Shown: positions 20,384 to 31,472, counted from the stretch's first letter. The stretch: 64,000 nucleotides of DNA from Pectobacterium carotovorum (GCF_033898505.1 NZ_JAXAFK010000001.1:496001-560000), one strand, 5' to 3'. Notes: generated by a model from the letters alone, not told the origin. Program-made: numbers and translations.

Positions 20384-21043
20384 TTATTGGTACAGACCGT
20401 TTTCGTTGATGTAACTGAGCACGGCGGGAGGCAATAAATCGTGGCAGTCCAGACCTTGCTGCCGACGTTGGCGAATGTCCGTGGCGGAAATGGTGACCAG
20501 CGGCGTGTCTGCCAAAAAGATCCGCCCTTGCGGTTGGCTATGAAGATCGTCTGGCGTGTGGGTCAGATGCTCGTCCAGCCACTGTTGTAATTCGGGCGTT
20601 TCCAGCGTCGAGCGATAGCCGGGGCGCGCGCACACCAGCAAATGACAGACGCCGAGTAGATCCTGCCAGCGGTGCCAATGGTGTAGCGTCAGCAGCGAAT
20701 CCTGCCCGATGATAAAGCCCAGTGGCGCATTACGGCCTTTTTCAGCCCGCAGCGCCTCCAGAGTATCAATGGTATAGGAGGGCGTTTGCCGTTGCAGTTC
20801 ACGATCGTCCACGGTGAAAAGTGGATTGCCCTCAACGGCCAGCTCAGCCATATGAAAGCGCTGTCGGGAAGTGGCTTCGGGCTGTTGCCGATGCGGCGGA
20901 ACATTATTGGGCATCAGGACAACCTGAGTTAGCCCCACGAGATTTGCCAGTGCTGTCACTGGCTGAAGATGACCGTAATGAATGGGGTCGAACGTGCCGC
21001 CAAAAAATGCGGTCAGCGATGGCGTAGCGGGGGAGCTATTCAG
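20384..21043 (-). CDS. nadD: Nicotinate-nucleotide adenylyltransferase NadD
   Basis: 219-aa nucleotidyltransferase that makes nicotinate adenine dinucleotide. [11 protein letters not shown] (the HxGH motif) and the C-terminal ISATDIRQR motif are intact. I chose an unusual CTG start at 21043: it overlaps the holA TGA (CTGA) and has GGAGG seven bases upstream. The alternative is a GTG at 21073 with a poor ribosome-binding site, adding ten residues that look like read-through of holA. E. coli NadD is 213 aa, which favours the shorter form. Confidence 0.93.
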   Translation of the reverse strand: MNSSPATPSLTAFFGGTFDPIHYGHLQPVTALANLVGLTQVVLMPNNVPPHRQQPEATSRQRFHMAELAVEGNPLFTVDDRELQRQTPSYTIDTLEALRAEKGRNAPLGFIIGQDSLLTLHHWHRWQDLLGVCHLLVCARPGYRSTLETPELQQWLDEHLTHTPDDLHSQPQGRIFLADTPLVTISATDIRQRRQQGLDCHDLLPPAVLSYINENGLYQ

Positions 21044-22065
21044 ATGAATGCCTCCGGTAATGCTTTGCTGCACAGCAGCATGGCAAGGGATTCAAGTTCA
21101 GACCAAACGGGCTGACCGTAGTCTTGCTTTAGCGTTATTTCCACCTGCGCCAGTGATCGCACAGCCTGCTGTAGCTGTTGAAGAGAAAGCCGCTGTAGTG
21201 CCTGAGTGAGCAGGTCACGCCGATTTTGCCACACCTTTTGCTGATCGAATAAGGTACGCAGCGGTGTGTCTGACATACGCCGCTTCAGCGTTAACAGCTG
21301 TAACAACTCACGCTGTAGCGTGCGCAGCAAAATGACCGGTTCGCAATCTTCCTGTTTTAGCTGCTGCAAAATGTGCCAGGCGCGTTTGCCTTTGCCTGCC
21401 AGCAGCGCATCGAGCCAATGAAACGGCGTGAAGTGGGCGGCATCATTCACGGCGCTTTCCACGCGCGGCAAGGTCAGTTTGCCATCGGGGTAAAGCAGCG
21501 ACAGCCGCTCTAACGCCTGAGACAGCGCGAGGAGATTGCCTTCGTAGCAATAGCAAATAAGCTGCGTAGCCTGTTCATCCAGCGTCAACTTCATGGTTTT
21601 GGCACGCTGGGCGACCCAGCGGGGAAGCTGTGTCTGTTCCGGCGTGAGACAGTTGATATAGACGCTGTCTTGCGCGAGCGCTTTGAACCAGGCGCTGTTT
21701 TCCTGCGCTTTGGTCAGCTTATGACCGCGCAGAATCAGCAAAATATCGGGGTGCAATAGCCCGGAAAGCTTGACCAGGTTTTCGCTTATCGCGGCATTTG
21801 GGCCGTTTTCTGGCAGAACCAGTAAGAGCGATTGGCGCGAGGCAAACAGGCTGAGCGCCTGACAGGTGCTGAAAATTGCATCCCAATCGGTATGAGGATC
21901 CAGAATGAAGCTGAAATGCTCGCTGAATTCGTGCTGTTGAGCGACCCGTTTAATGCTGTCGAGGCTTTCCTGTAGCAAGAGTGGGTCTGTACCAAAGACC
22001 AAATAACAACCGCGCAGCCCCTCATGGAGCTGCGCGGTGAGTTGTTCGGGGTAAAGCCGAATCAT
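21040..22065 (-). CDS. holA: DNA polymerase III subunit delta HolA
   Basis: 341-aa clamp-loader subunit. The N-terminus [34 protein letters not shown] matches delta, which opens the beta clamp. It overlaps the lptE stop by 4 nt (ATGA) and is followed by nadD with a further overlap. This lptE-holA-nadD order is conserved in enterobacteria. Confidence 0.96.
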   Translation of the reverse strand: MIRLYPEQLTAQLHEGLRGCYLVFGTDPLLLQESLDSIKRVAQQHEFSEHFSFILDPHTDWDAIFSTCQALSLFASRQSLLLVLPENGPNAAISENLVKLSGLLHPDILLILRGHKLTKAQENSAWFKALAQDSVYINCLTPEQTQLPRWVAQRAKTMKLTLDEQATQLICYCYEGNLLALSQALERLSLLYPDGKLTLPRVESAVNDAAHFTPFHWLDALLAGKGKRAWHILQQLKQEDCEPVILLRTLQRELLQLLTLKRRMSDTPLRTLFDQQKVWQNRRDLLTQALQRLSLQQLQQAVRSLAQVEITLKQDYGQPVWSELESLAMLLCSKALPEAFI

Positions 22066-22616
22066 GAACGCTTGGCGGCAGCAGTGGAATCGGTGGACTG
22101 CAACCGATTTTTGACTTCCTGACTGCCGTTGATGGTCAGCAATTTACGCACCAACTGCTGGGCAGCCTGCTCACGCATTTCCTGACGAACGATGTCCTGT
22201 TCGGCATCTTTCGCCAGTGCAGCCAGCGGGTTATCAAAGAACGTGCGGAACACCGTCACGCTGAGCGGATAAATGTCTTCACCCGGCATCAGCACCTGTG
22301 CTTGCAATGTCAGCACCATCTGGTACTCCGCTGTTTTACCATCCTGAAAAATCGAGACGGTATCGCGCGTTTCGCTTGAGCCCAGTACCCGCAGAGACGG
22401 GATATCCTGACGCATCGCATCGTCAACGATTTTCACATCGCTGAGACGGAGCTGCTCGCGTACTGCACGCGTGAGCGGGCCATAAGGGTCACTGCTGTCA
22501 AGCACCAGCGTTTGTAACTGCGCAGGCACTTGTGTCGTGCCGCGCAGATGAAAACCGCAGCCAGCGGTGATTAACACCGCCAGCCCCAGCAACAACGTGA
22601 ATAGACGATGTCGCAC
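22062..22616 (-). CDS. lptE: LPS-assembly lipoprotein LptE
   Basis: 184-aa outer-membrane lipoprotein (lipobox ITAGC, Cys20) that plugs the LptD barrel and helps insert LPS into the outer leaflet. [28 protein letters not shown] is typical. It starts 14 nt after leuS and is coupled to holA. Confidence 0.95.
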   Translation of the reverse strand: MRHRLFTLLLGLAVLITAGCGFHLRGTTQVPAQLQTLVLDSSDPYGPLTRAVREQLRLSDVKIVDDAMRQDIPSLRVLGSSETRDTVSIFQDGKTAEYQMVLTLQAQVLMPGEDIYPLSVTVFRTFFDNPLAALAKDAEQDIVRQEMREQAAQQLVRKLLTINGSQEVKNRLQSTDSTAAAKRS

Positions 22617-22630
22617 AGTTCCTCCTTGCC

Positions 22631-25213
22631 TTAACCCACAACCAGGTTAAGCAGTTTGCCAGGGACATAAATCACTTTACGAACCGTGACGCCGTCCAGA
22701 TATTTCGCGACCAGCGGTTCCTGAGCAGCGCGTTCGCGAACCTGTTCTTCACTCGCGTCAGCGGCAACGGTAATTTTACCACGGACTTTACCGTTAACCT
22801 GCACGACGACCAGCTTGGAATTTTCAACCATTGCGCTCTCATCTGCAACCGGCCACGGCGCGGTATCGATGTCGCCTTCGCCTTGCAGCGCCTGCCACAG
22901 TGTGAAGCAGACGTGCGGCGTGAACGGATAGAGCATACGAACAACGGCCAGCAGCGTTTCCTGCGTCAGCGCGCGATCCTGATCGCTGTCCTGCGGCGCT
23001 TTCGCCAGTTTGTTCATCAGTTCCATGATGGCGGCGATCGCGGTGTTGAAGGTCTGGCGACGGCCGATATCATCAGTCACTTTCGCGATCGTTTTGTGCA
23101 GATCGCGGCGCAGTGATTTCTGATCTTCCGTCAGTGTAGCGATATCCAGCGCGGTTACCGCACCTTTCTCGGTATGCTCGAAGGCTTGTCTCCAGACGCG
23201 TTTCAGGAAGCGGTTTGCGCCTTCTACGCCGGATTCTTGCCATTCCAGCGTCATTTCTGCCGGAGAAGCAAACATCATGAACAGACGCACGGTATCTGCA
23301 CCGTATTTCTCTACCATGACCTGCGGGTCGATGCCGTTGTTTTTAGACTTCGACATTTTGCTCATGCCCGCGTAAACCACGTCACGGCCTTCGTTATCTA
23401 CGGCTTTGACGATGCGTCCTTTCTCATCACGCTCAACGGTCACGTCGGTCGGAGAAACCCAGATGCGTTCGCCGTTATTGCCCAGATAGTAGAAGGCATC
23501 AGCCAGCACCATGCCCTGACACAGCAGGCGCTTGGCGGGTTCGTCAGAGGTAACCAGACCCGCGTCGCGCATCAGTTTGTGGAAGAAGCGGAAATACATC
23601 AGGTGCATGATGGCGTGTTCGATGCCGCCAACATATTGGTCAACAGGCAGCCAGTAGTTGGCGGCAGCCGGATCCAGCATTCCCTGATCATACTGCGGGC
23701 AGGTGTAGCGCGCGTAGTACCAGGATGATTCCATAAAGGTGTCGAACGTGTCGGTTTCACGCAGAGCAGGCTGACCGTTAACGGTGGTCTTCGCCCATTC
23801 CGGGTTAGATTTCAGCGGGCTGGTGATGCCATCCATCACGACATCTTCCGGCAGGATCACTGGCAGTTGATCTTCTGGCGTTGGGATGACGGTGCCGTCT
23901 TCCAGCGTCACCATTGGGATTGGTGCGCCCCAGTAACGCTGACGGGAGACACCCCAGTCGCGCAGGCGATAGTTGACTTTGCGCTCGCCGATGCCTTTCT
24001 CTACCAGCTTATCGGCAATGGCGTTGAAAGCGGCGTCGAAATCCAGACCGTCAAATTCACCGGAGTTGAACAGGTTGCCTTTTTCCGTCATTGCTTCAGC
24101 AGACAGGTCGGGCTCGCTGCCATCGGCGTTCAGGATAACTGGCTTAATGGACAAGTCATATTTGGTGGCGAATTCCCAGTCACGCTGGTCGTGACCCGGA
24201 ACGGCCATCACTGCGCCTGTGCCGTATTCCATCAGGACGAAGTTGGCGACCCAGATAGCGACTTTCTCGCCGTTCAATGGGTGAATCGCATACAGACCGG
24301 TCGCCATGCCTTTTTTCTCCATCGTCGCCATATCGGCTTCGGCGACTTTGGTGTTACGGCATTCTGCAATGAAATCGGTCAGCGCAGGATTCGTGGCGGC
24401 TGCCTGTGCGGCAAGAGGATGACCTGCGGCAACGGCAACGTAGGTCACGCCCATGAACGTATCTGGGCGCGTGGTGTAAACGGTCAGTTTCTCGTCGCTG
24501 TCCGCCACGTCAAAGGTGATTTCCACCCCTTCAGAACGACCGATCCAATTACGCTGCATGGTTTTGACCTGCTCAGGCCAGCTTTCCAGCGTATCCAGAT
24601 CGTTCAGCAATTGGTCTGCATAAGCGGTAATTTTGATAAACCACTGTGGAATCTCTTTGCGTTCAACCTTGGTGTCGCAACGCCAGCAGCAGCCATCGAT
24701 AACCTGTTCGTTCGCCAGTACAGTCTGGTCGTTCGGGCACCAGTTAACGGCGGAGGTTTTTTTATAAACCAGACCTTTCTCGTACAGCTTGGTGAAGAAC
24801 CACTGTTCCCAGCGGTAGTAGTCTGGTTTACAGGTCGCGACTTCGCGATCCCAGTCATAGCCAAAGCCCAGCAGTTTGAGCTGGTTTTTCATGTAGTCGA
24901 TGTTGGCGTAGGTCCAGGGCGCTGGTGCGGTGTTGTTTTTGACCGCAGCGCCTTCTGCTGGCAGACCAAAGGCATCCCAACCGATCGGTTGCAGAACGTT
25001 TTTACCCAGCATGCGCTGATAACGGGAGATCACGTCGCCGATGGTGTAGTTACGGACGTGGCCCATATGTAGTCGGCCAGAAGGGTAAGGCAGCATGGAA
25101 AGGCAATAGTATTTTTCCTTGCCGGGCTGTTCGGTGACTTTAAATGTCTGCTTCTCTTGCCAGTGAAGCTGGACGTCCGCTTCTATCTCTTCTGGGCGGT
25201 ATTGCTCTTGCAT
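22631..25213 (-). CDS. leuS: Leucyl-tRNA synthetase LeuS
   Basis: 860-aa class I synthetase, exactly the enterobacterial length. It has the HIGH-type motif (PSGRLHMGH, about residues 45-53), zinc-type and CP1 editing domains ([12 protein letters not shown]), and KMSKS near residue 620 ([15 protein letters not shown]). It is the first gene of the leuS-lptE-holA-nadD block. Confidence 0.98.
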   Translation of the reverse strand: MQEQYRPEEIEADVQLHWQEKQTFKVTEQPGKEKYYCLSMLPYPSGRLHMGHVRNYTIGDVISRYQRMLGKNVLQPIGWDAFGLPAEGAAVKNNTAPAPWTYANIDYMKNQLKLLGFGYDWDREVATCKPDYYRWEQWFFTKLYEKGLVYKKTSAVNWCPNDQTVLANEQVIDGCCWRCDTKVERKEIPQWFIKITAYADQLLNDLDTLESWPEQVKTMQRNWIGRSEGVEITFDVADSDEKLTVYTTRPDTFMGVTYVAVAAGHPLAAQAAATNPALTDFIAECRNTKVAEADMATMEKKGMATGLYAIHPLNGEKVAIWVANFVLMEYGTGAVMAVPGHDQRDWEFATKYDLSIKPVILNADGSEPDLSAEAMTEKGNLFNSGEFDGLDFDAAFNAIADKLVEKGIGERKVNYRLRDWGVSRQRYWGAPIPMVTLEDGTVIPTPEDQLPVILPEDVVMDGITSPLKSNPEWAKTTVNGQPALRETDTFDTFMESSWYYARYTCPQYDQGMLDPAAANYWLPVDQYVGGIEHAIMHLMYFRFFHKLMRDAGLVTSDEPAKRLLCQGMVLADAFYYLGNNGERIWVSPTDVTVERDEKGRIVKAVDNEGRDVVYAGMSKMSKSKNNGIDPQVMVEKYGADTVRLFMMFASPAEMTLEWQESGVEGANRFLKRVWRQAFEHTEKGAVTALDIATLTEDQKSLRRDLHKTIAKVTDDIGRRQTFNTAIAAIMELMNKLAKAPQDSDQDRALTQETLLAVVRMLYPFTPHVCFTLWQALQGEGDIDTAPWPVADESAMVENSKLVVVQVNGKVRGKITVAADASEEQVRERAAQEPLVAKYLDGVTVRKVIYVPGKLLNLVVG

Positions 25214-25522
25214 GGCTGCCAGGGGTCCTGTTTAGTGAAGAATCGCTACGTGTGAGTAGCCTGTTCTGATTCATAACAAAAGATCCGCATAGCATAGCCG
25301 TAAGCGACGCGTGCAACAACACCCAGCGCCCGACTGAGGAATATTTCTGATCTGTGAACGACATACTGCGAGGCGTTGCGCAAATTGGCGACAATTTATC
25401 AGGCGTACCGAAAAAATAATCTAAAATAGAGAGATAGGCAACGTATCGGTTTTTGGCCTGGTGTGCCAGACGGCGAATAGTCGTGCTTTATCGCCCTTCA
25501 ACCCGCTTATTCAGGAGGAAGC
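25214..25522. promoter_or_regulatory. Divergent intergenic region leuS/ybeL
   Basis: 309 bp between the divergent leuS and ybeL start codons. No coding frame looks real. It must carry both promoters; I did not find an outstanding -35/-10 pair. Confidence 0.5.
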
Positions 25523-26005
25523 ATGAATAAACTAGCCCGCTACTACCGCGAGTTAATGGCTTCAGTGACGGCCCGGCTGAACAATGGTGAGCGCGATCTC
25601 GATAGTCTGGTGCTGAGCGCCCGCAAAACCTTGCAGGAAAGCTCGGAGCTGACGCAGAAAGAAATAGAGCAGGTGATTCAGGCTGTTCAGCGCGATCTGG
25701 AAGAGTTTGCCCGCAGCTATAACGAAAGTCAGAATGAGTTTACCGACAGCGTTTTTATGCGAGTCATCAAGGAAAGCCTGTGGCAGGAACTCGCGGATAT
25801 TACGGATAAAACGCAGTTGGAGTGGCGTGAGATTTTTAAAGATGTGAATCATCACGGGGTGTACCACAGCGGTGAAGTGGTGGGGCTAGGCAATCTGGTA
25901 TGTGAGAACTGCCACCACCATATTGCGTTCTACACGCCGGAAGTGTTGCCACTTTGCCCGAAATGCTCGCATGACTTGTTCCACCGCCAGCCGTTTCAGC
26001 CGTAG
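25523..26005 (+). CDS. ybeL: YbeL, zinc-ribbon protein (DUF1451)
   Basis: 160-aa protein with a long helical N-terminal part rich in Glu/Gln (about 1-110) and a C-terminal zinc ribbon of two CxxC pairs (CENCHHH and CPKCSHD). It has a strong AGGAGG ribosome-binding site. E. coli YbeL, also next to leuS, is of unknown function. It is monocistronic and followed by a palindromic repeat. Confidence 0.92.
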   Translation: MNKLARYYRELMASVTARLNNGERDLDSLVLSARKTLQESSELTQKEIEQVIQAVQRDLEEFARSYNESQNEFTDSVFMRVIKESLWQELADITDKTQLEWREIFKDVNHHGVYHSGEVVGLGNLVCENCHHHIAFYTPEVLPLCPKCSHDLFHRQPFQP

Positions 26006-26024
26006 GGCTGTTGGGGCGGCGAGC

Positions 26025-26203
26025 GGTGGTAATGGGTAGATCGTAAAGACGCTGCAAGTACGTCCCTGTAAGCTCGAGCCGCGCAGATATGAATCTCATC
26101 CCTGAGATTCACCCTTGCAGAGCCGTCGCAAGCGACGTTCAAAAACGTTCCTGACGTTTTTGTCCCTGGCGCGGACGCTTTACTCTTCTATCCCATTACC
26201 ACC
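26025..26203. repeat. Long palindromic repetitive element after ybeL
   Basis: 179 bp with imperfect terminal inverted repeats (GGTGGTAATGGGTAGA at the left, reverse-complemented as TCTATCCCATTACCACC at the right; GTAAAGACGC pairing with GCGGACGCTTTAC). Inner palindromes include GAATCTCATCCCTGAGATTC and AAAAACGTTCCTGACGTTTTT. It has no coding capacity and is unlike ERIC. It lies between convergent genes, so it could end both transcripts. Confidence 0.75.
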
Positions 26204-26234
26204 ATTCTAGTCCTGCAAAGTATTCCCGCAGATA

Positions 26235-26960
26235 TCAATGCAGGATTTTCGCCAGGAAGTCTTTCGCGCGTTCGGACTGTGGATTATTGAAGAAATCATC
26301 CTTGCGGGTGTCTTCAACAATTTTGCCCTCATCCATAAAGATCACGCGGTGTGCCACTTTACGGGCAAAGCCCATTTCATGGGTGACGACCATCATGGTC
26401 ATACCTTCCTGCGCCAATTCAACCATAACGTCCAGCACTTCGTTGATCATCTCTGGATCGAGTGCGGATGTTGGTTCATCAAATAGCATCGCGATAGGGT
26501 CCATACACAGCGCACGGGCGATAGCGACACGCTGCTGCTGACCGCCGGAAAGTTGCCCCGGATACTTGTTAGCGTGTGCAGCCAGACCAACGCGCTCCAA
26601 CAGTTTCTGCGCCTTCGCTTTGGCGTCTTCACGCTTACGTTTCAGCACCTTCACCTGCGCGAGCGTCAGGTTCTCGATAATCGACAGATGCGGGAACAGT
26701 TCAAAATGCTGGAACACCATCCCGACTTTGGAACGTAACTGAGCCAGATTGGTTTTTTTATCGTTAACGGCAGTCCCGTTGACGGTAATTTCACCTTGTT
26801 GGATCGGTTCCAGGCCATTTACGGTTTTGATCAGGGTTGATTTACCGGAGCCTGAAGGCCCACAGACGACCACGACTTCGCCTTTTTTTACTTCTGTGGA
26901 GCAGTCGGCTAGCACCTGAAATTGGCCGTACCATTTAGAAACATTTTTCAGGGAAATCAT
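26235..26960 (-). CDS. gltL: Glutamate/aspartate ABC transporter ATPase GltL
   Basis: 241-aa ABC ATPase with Walker [10 protein letters not shown], signature LSGGQQQR, Walker [19 protein letters not shown] and the H-loop THEMGFA. The ATG at 26960 overlaps the gltK TGA (TGATG); the in-frame TTG just upstream is not needed. It powers uptake by GltI-GltJK. Confidence 0.96.
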   Translation of the reverse strand: MISLKNVSKWYGQFQVLADCSTEVKKGEVVVVCGPSGSGKSTLIKTVNGLEPIQQGEITVNGTAVNDKKTNLAQLRSKVGMVFQHFELFPHLSIIENLTLAQVKVLKRKREDAKAKAQKLLERVGLAAHANKYPGQLSGGQQQRVAIARALCMDPIAMLFDEPTSALDPEMINEVLDVMVELAQEGMTMMVVTHEMGFARKVAHRVIFMDEGKIVEDTRKDDFFNNPQSERAKDFLAKILH

Positions 26961-27634
26961 CAAACCGTCCTTTTTTTCAGGTAACTGACCAGCATTGAGG
27001 CTGAAATGCTGAAGATAAAATAAATGAACCCGGCAAACAGGATCATTTCAACTTGTGTTCCGTCACGCTCGCCGATGGTTGAGGCGGTACGGAAGAAATC
27101 AGCGAGGCTGAGTACGTAAACCAGTGACGTATCCTGGAACAAGACAATCCCCTGCGTCAGCAGCAATGGCACCATAGCGCGGAATGCCTGTGGCAGAATA
27201 ACCAGCTTCATGGATTGCCACTGCGTCATGCCTAAGGCGAGCGCTGCGGAGGATTGGCCGCGCGATATGCTGAGGATACCCGCACGAATAATTTCAGAAT
27301 AATAGGCTGCCTCGAACAGCGAGAAGGCTACCATAGCTGAAATCAGTCGAATATCGGTTTTCGGCGATAGCCCAAGCACATTTTGTAATAAGCTAGGAAC
27401 CACCAGATAGAACCACAACAGCACCATAACGAGTGGAACGGAGCGGAACAGGTTCACATACAGTTTGGCGAACCAACTGATGGGCTTGATCGGCGACAGG
27501 CGCATGACCGCCAGAATCGTGCCCCACACAATCCCGAATACCACCGCCGTCAGCGTAATTTTGAGTGTAACGACCATGCCCTGAATCAGGTACGGCATGC
27601 TTGGCCCGATTGAGCTCCAGTCAAATTCATACAT
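26960..27634 (-). CDS. gltK: Glutamate/aspartate ABC transporter permease GltK
   Basis: 224-aa polar amino-acid permease with about five transmembrane helices and the EAA loop ([22 protein letters not shown]). It starts 3 nt after gltJ and overlaps gltL by one base. Confidence 0.95.
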   Translation of the reverse strand: MYEFDWSSIGPSMPYLIQGMVVTLKITLTAVVFGIVWGTILAVMRLSPIKPISWFAKLYVNLFRSVPLVMVLLWFYLVVPSLLQNVLGLSPKTDIRLISAMVAFSLFEAAYYSEIIRAGILSISRGQSSAALALGMTQWQSMKLVILPQAFRAMVPLLLTQGIVLFQDTSLVYVLSLADFFRTASTIGERDGTQVEMILFAGFIYFIFSISASMLVSYLKKRTV

Positions 27635-27637
27635 GAT

Positions 27638-28378
27638 TTATTTGCTCCCCATATTGCCCGGCAAACGGGTTTTTCGCTCAACGACCTGCATAATCAACAT
27701 AATGATGGCATTGATGCCAACGTACGCCAGCGTGATGGCGGTGAAGGATTCATACGCGTGGGCGGAATAGTCCAGCAGTTTTCCCGCCTGCGCGGCCATA
27801 TCAACCAGGCCAATGGTGGATGCGATGGCCGAGTTTTTGACCAGATTCAGCATCTCTGACGTCAACGGCGGAACAATCACGCGGTACGCATTCGGCAGCA
27901 ACACATAGCGGTAAGTTTGTGGCAGCGTCAGGCCCATTGCCAATCCGGCAGCTTTCTGCCCGCGCGGTAGCGATTGAATCCCCGCACGCACCTGCTCACA
28001 AACGCGCGCTGCGGTGAAGAGTCCCAGACAAATCATCGATGACAGGAAGAACTGAATATTCGGGTCTAGCTCGGCTTTAAACCACATGCCGATGCTGGCA
28101 GGAAGCAGTTCGGGCACCACCAGATACCAGGTAAAGAACTGGACAATCAGTGGGACGTTGCGAAATAGCTCGACGTAGCAGGTACCAATGCCCGCAACAA
28201 AGCGGTTCGGGACGGTACGCAAGATTCCAAATAAAGAACCAACGAGAAAGGCGATAATCCAGGCACAGATAGACAATGTGACGGTAACTTGCAGACCGGA
28301 CAAAATCCACCCGAGGTAGGTTGTGTTGCCGAAAGGGGCGGCTTGTAGAAATATGCCCCAGTTCCAATCTATTGACAT
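27638..28378 (-). CDS. gltJ: Glutamate/aspartate ABC transporter permease GltJ
   Basis: 246-aa partner permease of GltK, starting MSIDWNWGIFLQAAPFGN as in E. coli, with the EAA loop around GLAMGLTLPQTYRYVLLPNA. It is separated from gltI by 219 bp that hold an attenuator-like terminator, so its expression should be lower than that of the binding protein. Confidence 0.95.
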   Translation of the reverse strand: MSIDWNWGIFLQAAPFGNTTYLGWILSGLQVTVTLSICAWIIAFLVGSLFGILRTVPNRFVAGIGTCYVELFRNVPLIVQFFTWYLVVPELLPASIGMWFKAELDPNIQFFLSSMICLGLFTAARVCEQVRAGIQSLPRGQKAAGLAMGLTLPQTYRYVLLPNAYRVIVPPLTSEMLNLVKNSAIASTIGLVDMAAQAGKLLDYSAHAYESFTAITLAYVGINAIIMLIMQVVERKTRLPGNMGSK

Positions 28379-28391
28379 AACGAACTCCGGT

Positions 28392-28417
28392 AAAAAAAGG
28401 GTAGCGAAGCTACCCTG
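28392..28417 (-). terminator. Partial terminator between gltI and gltJ
   Basis: On the minus strand, GGGTAGC-TTC-GCTACCC is followed by seven T residues, 14 nt upstream of the gltJ start. It should end most gltI transcripts and let some read through into gltJKL. Confidence 0.9.
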
Positions 28418-28560
28418 AAGATTGATGAGCGGCCATATCCCCGTTCTGTTTCAAACTACAGGCGTATTGTTTGTTTTCCTGTTTATCGAAATGTCTCGGG
28501 GCAACATGTGATGGGGAACGACCATCACATGCCTGTCTGTCCTGCCACGAATCAGCAATC
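28392..28560 (-). ncRNA. Candidate SroC-like small RNA from the gltI-gltJ spacer
   Basis: In E. coli the sRNA SroC is processed from exactly this spacer and ends at the intercistronic terminator; it acts as a sponge for GcvB. Here the 219-bp spacer has the matching terminator and an A/C-rich run (AAACAAACAATACGCC) that could pair with a G/U-rich GcvB region. The 5' end is not visible, so the left limit is approximate. Assignment rests mainly on position. Confidence 0.45.
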
Positions 28561-28563
28561 AGA

Positions 28564-28581
28564 GGGCAGATGACTCTGCCC
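28564..28581. other. Hairpin just after gltI
   Basis: GGGCAGA and TCTGCCC pair around TGAC 17 nt past the gltI stop. No T-run follows on the minus strand, so it is more likely a 3' stability or processing hairpin than a terminator. Confidence 0.6.
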
Positions 28582-28597
28582 TTATTCTCATTATTAA

Positions 28598-29494
28598 TTA
28601 GTTGAGCGCTTTGTCATTTGGCGCTTTGAACAAGGCCTTCATTTCATCTGACAGTGCAAAGTTCAGGTTAAGATCTTTTGGTGGAATAGGCTGTTTAAAC
28701 CAGCGATCGAACCATTTTTCAGCTTCACCGGAGGTCTGAACTTCAGCAATGGTGTCATCAACCAGTTTCTTGAATTGCGGGTCGTCTTTGCGCAACATAC
28801 AGCCGTAGGCTTCTTCCGACTGCGCTTTGCCGACGATATCCCACTGATCGGCGCTTTTCGCTTTCGCACGTTCGCCAGCCAGCAGGGCATCATCCATCAT
28901 AAAGGCCACAGCACGGCCGCTTTCCAGCGTACGGAAAGAGTCGCCGTGGTCTTTCGCACTGATGATGCGCATCTTCATCTGTTTTTCTTCATTCAGCTTA
29001 TTCAGCAGAACTTCGGAGGTTGTACCGGAGGTGACGACAACCGTTTTACCCGCCAGATCCGGGAAGTCTTTTACGCCGGAGTCTTTTTTGGTTAACAGGC
29101 GTGTACCGACCACGAAAATGGTGTTAGAGAACGCGGCTTGTTTTTGGCGTTCCAGGTTGTTGGTTGTTGAACCACATTCAAAATCGAATGTACCGTTCTG
29201 CAATAGCGGAATACGGTTCTGAGAGGTGATAGGGAGTAACTTGACCTGCAGGTTAGGCGCATCCAGTTTTTTCTTAACCGCTTCGACAATTTTGTCAGAG
29301 TAGGCCTGAGAGTAACCGACCACTTTTTGCGTGTTGTCGTAGTAAGAAAAAGGCACGGACGATTCGCGGTGTCCAATGACGATCACGCCATTATCTTTGA
29401 CCTTTTTCAATGTACCGGCCAGGTCTTCAGCCTGAGCTACGCTGGCGGCAGTGCCAAGCAGAAGCAGTGATAATGCCAGTTTACGCATTTGCAT
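28598..29494 (-). CDS. gltI: Glutamate/aspartate periplasmic binding protein GltI
   Basis: 298-aa solute-binding protein with a signal peptide (about 1-22, LLLLGTAASVAQAED) and the SBP_bac_3 fold. The N-terminal GHRESSVPFSYYDN and TSGTTSEVLL segments fit GltI. It is the first gene of the gltIJKL operon. Confidence 0.95.
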   Translation of the reverse strand: MQMRKLALSLLLLGTAASVAQAEDLAGTLKKVKDNGVIVIGHRESSVPFSYYDNTQKVVGYSQAYSDKIVEAVKKKLDAPNLQVKLLPITSQNRIPLLQNGTFDFECGSTTNNLERQKQAAFSNTIFVVGTRLLTKKDSGVKDFPDLAGKTVVVTSGTTSEVLLNKLNEEKQMKMRIISAKDHGDSFRTLESGRAVAFMMDDALLAGERAKAKSADQWDIVGKAQSEEAYGCMLRKDDPQFKKLVDDTIAEVQTSGEAEKWFDRWFKQPIPPKDLNLNFALSDEMKALFKAPNDKALN

Positions 29495-29885
29495 GTTCTA
29501 ACTCCTTTGCTGTCGTTGCAGTGCAATAGTTATAGCGCTGTCATTAATAACCGTATGGTTCATGTGCCCGTTATCTTCGTCTTCACGTTAAACAGCGTAT
29601 CGCTGCATCACTCATAACGCTTTACGACTTCTCAGTGATAACGCTGCACCGTTAAAGCGCGAAGTTACTGTCTCTACAGTTAAAAAGTAGCTGATTGTAA
29701 ATAGATTGAAATGGAAATGTTTGTTTTTTGCGATATCCGCCGCACCAAATAGCAGCAATGTCAGAGTGCGGCACCAATTTGGTGCGTTACTTGCTCCAAT
29801 AGAGAGCTTGAAGCCGACGCAATATCCAAAAAAATACAGAAACAACCTTTTACAGGGTAATAACAGGCAAATACCGTGCCATAAA
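29495..29885 (-). promoter_or_regulatory. gltI upstream region with NtrC-like sites
   Basis: 391 bp without a gene between gltI and the lnt terminator. GCACCA-ATT-TGGTGC (29771-29785) is a perfect dyad with the same arms as the strong NtrC enhancer site of E. coli glnA. A half-site GCACCA (29742-29747) lies about three helical turns away. I found no good sigma-54 -24/-12 promoter, so the promoter type stays open. Confidence 0.65.
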
Positions 29886-29912
29886 TAAAAAAAGGCATGC
29901 AAAAGCATGCCC
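29886..29912 (-). terminator. Rho-independent terminator of lnt
   Basis: Minus strand: GGGCATGC-TTTT-GCATGCC followed by seven T residues, 24 nt past the lnt stop. Confidence 0.92.
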
Positions 29913-29935
29913 TTAGGGAAGTGAGGGGGGACTGG

Positions 29936-31471
29936 TTATCGGCGACGTAAACTGAAGAAAACGGTAACGATGCCGCCAAGTAGCGTAATGATCCAGAGTG
30001 GCCAAGAACCGAAGCGTGCATAAGGCGTGATGCCGGTTGCTGGTACGACCTGTGTGTTCAGTACTGCACGCGTAAACTGCGGTAGGCTGGCGCTGACATT
30101 GCCATCTGGCGCAATCACCGCGGTGACGCCGTTGTTGGTACTACGAACCAGAGGACGTCCTAATTCCAATGCACGCATGCGTGCCATTTGGAAGTGCTGC
30201 CACGGCCCGATTGAATGACCAAACCAGGCATCATTCGAGATAGTCAGCAACATATCGGTGTCTGCTCGGAAGTTATCCCGCAACTGCTGACCTAAGATGA
30301 TTTCATAACAAATGGCGGCATTAAGCTTGAAGCCATGAACCGAGAGCTGAGGCTGAACATAGTCTCCCCGGCTAAACGACGACATCGGAAGATCGAAGAA
30401 CGGCGCCAGCGGGCGTAACAGCGTTTCCAACGGAACAAACTCGCCAAAAGGCACCAGATGGTTTTTGTTGTAACGGTTCGTTGTCGGGTAGTGATATGGA
30501 TCTTTGTCGCCCAACACGATAACGGAGTTATAAAAATCGGTTTTGTTACCCTCACGCCGGATATCGACGATACCCGTAATCAGGCTGCTATTGTGGCTAC
30601 GCAGGATATCGTCAATCTGCTTCAGATAAGCGCCTTGACGGCTTTCAATATCAGGAATCGCCGTTTCCGGCCAGATCACGATAGGCGCTTTGTCCATATA
30701 GGGCAGGCTATTATCCAGATAGATCTTCAGCGTGTTCAACAGCTCATCCTGTTCCCATTTCATGGCCTGTGGGATATTGCCCTGCACCAGTGCGACATTG
30801 ACGGCGCGTTCAGGTTGCAGGGTGTACCACTGCACGTTGCGCAGTGGCCATGATAAAACGAAAACGCCGATGGCAATGGCCGCCGGGACGATTTTGCGTT
30901 GATTGATGGCATAAACGAGTAGCCCGCTGAAGCTCATCAGCAGGAAGGTAATGGTGTCGATGCCCAGAATAGGCGCAATACCTTTTAATGGACCGTCGAT
31001 TTGGCTGTAGCCAAATTGCAGCCACGGAAAACCCGTAAGCACCCAGCCGCGTAGAAATTCGGTTAGCTGCCAGAGCACGGGAGCGGCCAGTGCCAGACGC
31101 CACAGCGTTGTCTTCGGGCTGAGACGTGAGAGCAGGGCAGCAAACAGCAGTGGGTAGAGCGACAAATAGGCTGCTAGCAGAATGACCAGTGCGATATTTA
31201 CAGGGCCCGGCATCCCGCCAAATTGCGCGATACTGACGTAAACCCAGTTAATGCCGCTACCGAACAGGCCGAACCCCCAGGAAAAGCCTATCCAGGCTGA
31301 TTGACGGCTAGTGCGGTTTAGCGTCAGCGCCTGTAGACCCATCAGCGAGATAATCGCCGCAGGCCAGAAATCAAAGGGAGAAAATGCCAGTGTGCCACAG
31401 GCACCAAATAAGAGCGCCAGCAGGGCTTTGACCTGCTGGCGTTGTAGAAAAGAAGCGACAACCGTTGCCAA
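29936..31471 (-). CDS. lnt: Apolipoprotein N-acyltransferase Lnt
   Basis: 511-aa inner-membrane enzyme that adds the third acyl chain to lipoproteins. About seven transmembrane helices come first, then a nitrilase-like domain with the catalytic Glu (WPETAIPD), Lys ([13 protein letters not shown]) and Cys (ICYEIILG). I chose the TTG at 31471: it has GGAAG six bases upstream, gives the E. coli length (512 aa) and follows the corC stop by 1 nt. ATG codons further upstream would overlap corC and add non-conserved residues. Confidence 0.95.
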   Translation of the reverse strand: MATVVASFLQRQQVKALLALLFGACGTLAFSPFDFWPAAIISLMGLQALTLNRTSRQSAWIGFSWGFGLFGSGINWVYVSIAQFGGMPGPVNIALVILLAAYLSLYPLLFAALLSRLSPKTTLWRLALAAPVLWQLTEFLRGWVLTGFPWLQFGYSQIDGPLKGIAPILGIDTITFLLMSFSGLLVYAINQRKIVPAAIAIGVFVLSWPLRNVQWYTLQPERAVNVALVQGNIPQAMKWEQDELLNTLKIYLDNSLPYMDKAPIVIWPETAIPDIESRQGAYLKQIDDILRSHNSSLITGIVDIRREGNKTDFYNSVIVLGDKDPYHYPTTNRYNKNHLVPFGEFVPLETLLRPLAPFFDLPMSSFSRGDYVQPQLSVHGFKLNAAICYEIILGQQLRDNFRADTDMLLTISNDAWFGHSIGPWQHFQMARMRALELGRPLVRSTNNGVTAVIAPDGNVSASLPQFTRAVLNTQVVPATGITPYARFGSWPLWIITLLGGIVTVFFSLRRR

Positions 31472-31472
31472 A

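Noticed and set aside
23867-25072. 401-codon plus-strand open frame opposite leuS
   Set aside because: Shadow of the leuS coding frame; no ribosome-binding site or family signature.
29495-29770. Sigma-54 promoter for gltI
   Set aside because: No GG-N10-GC pair on the minus strand between the NtrC-like sites and the start codon.
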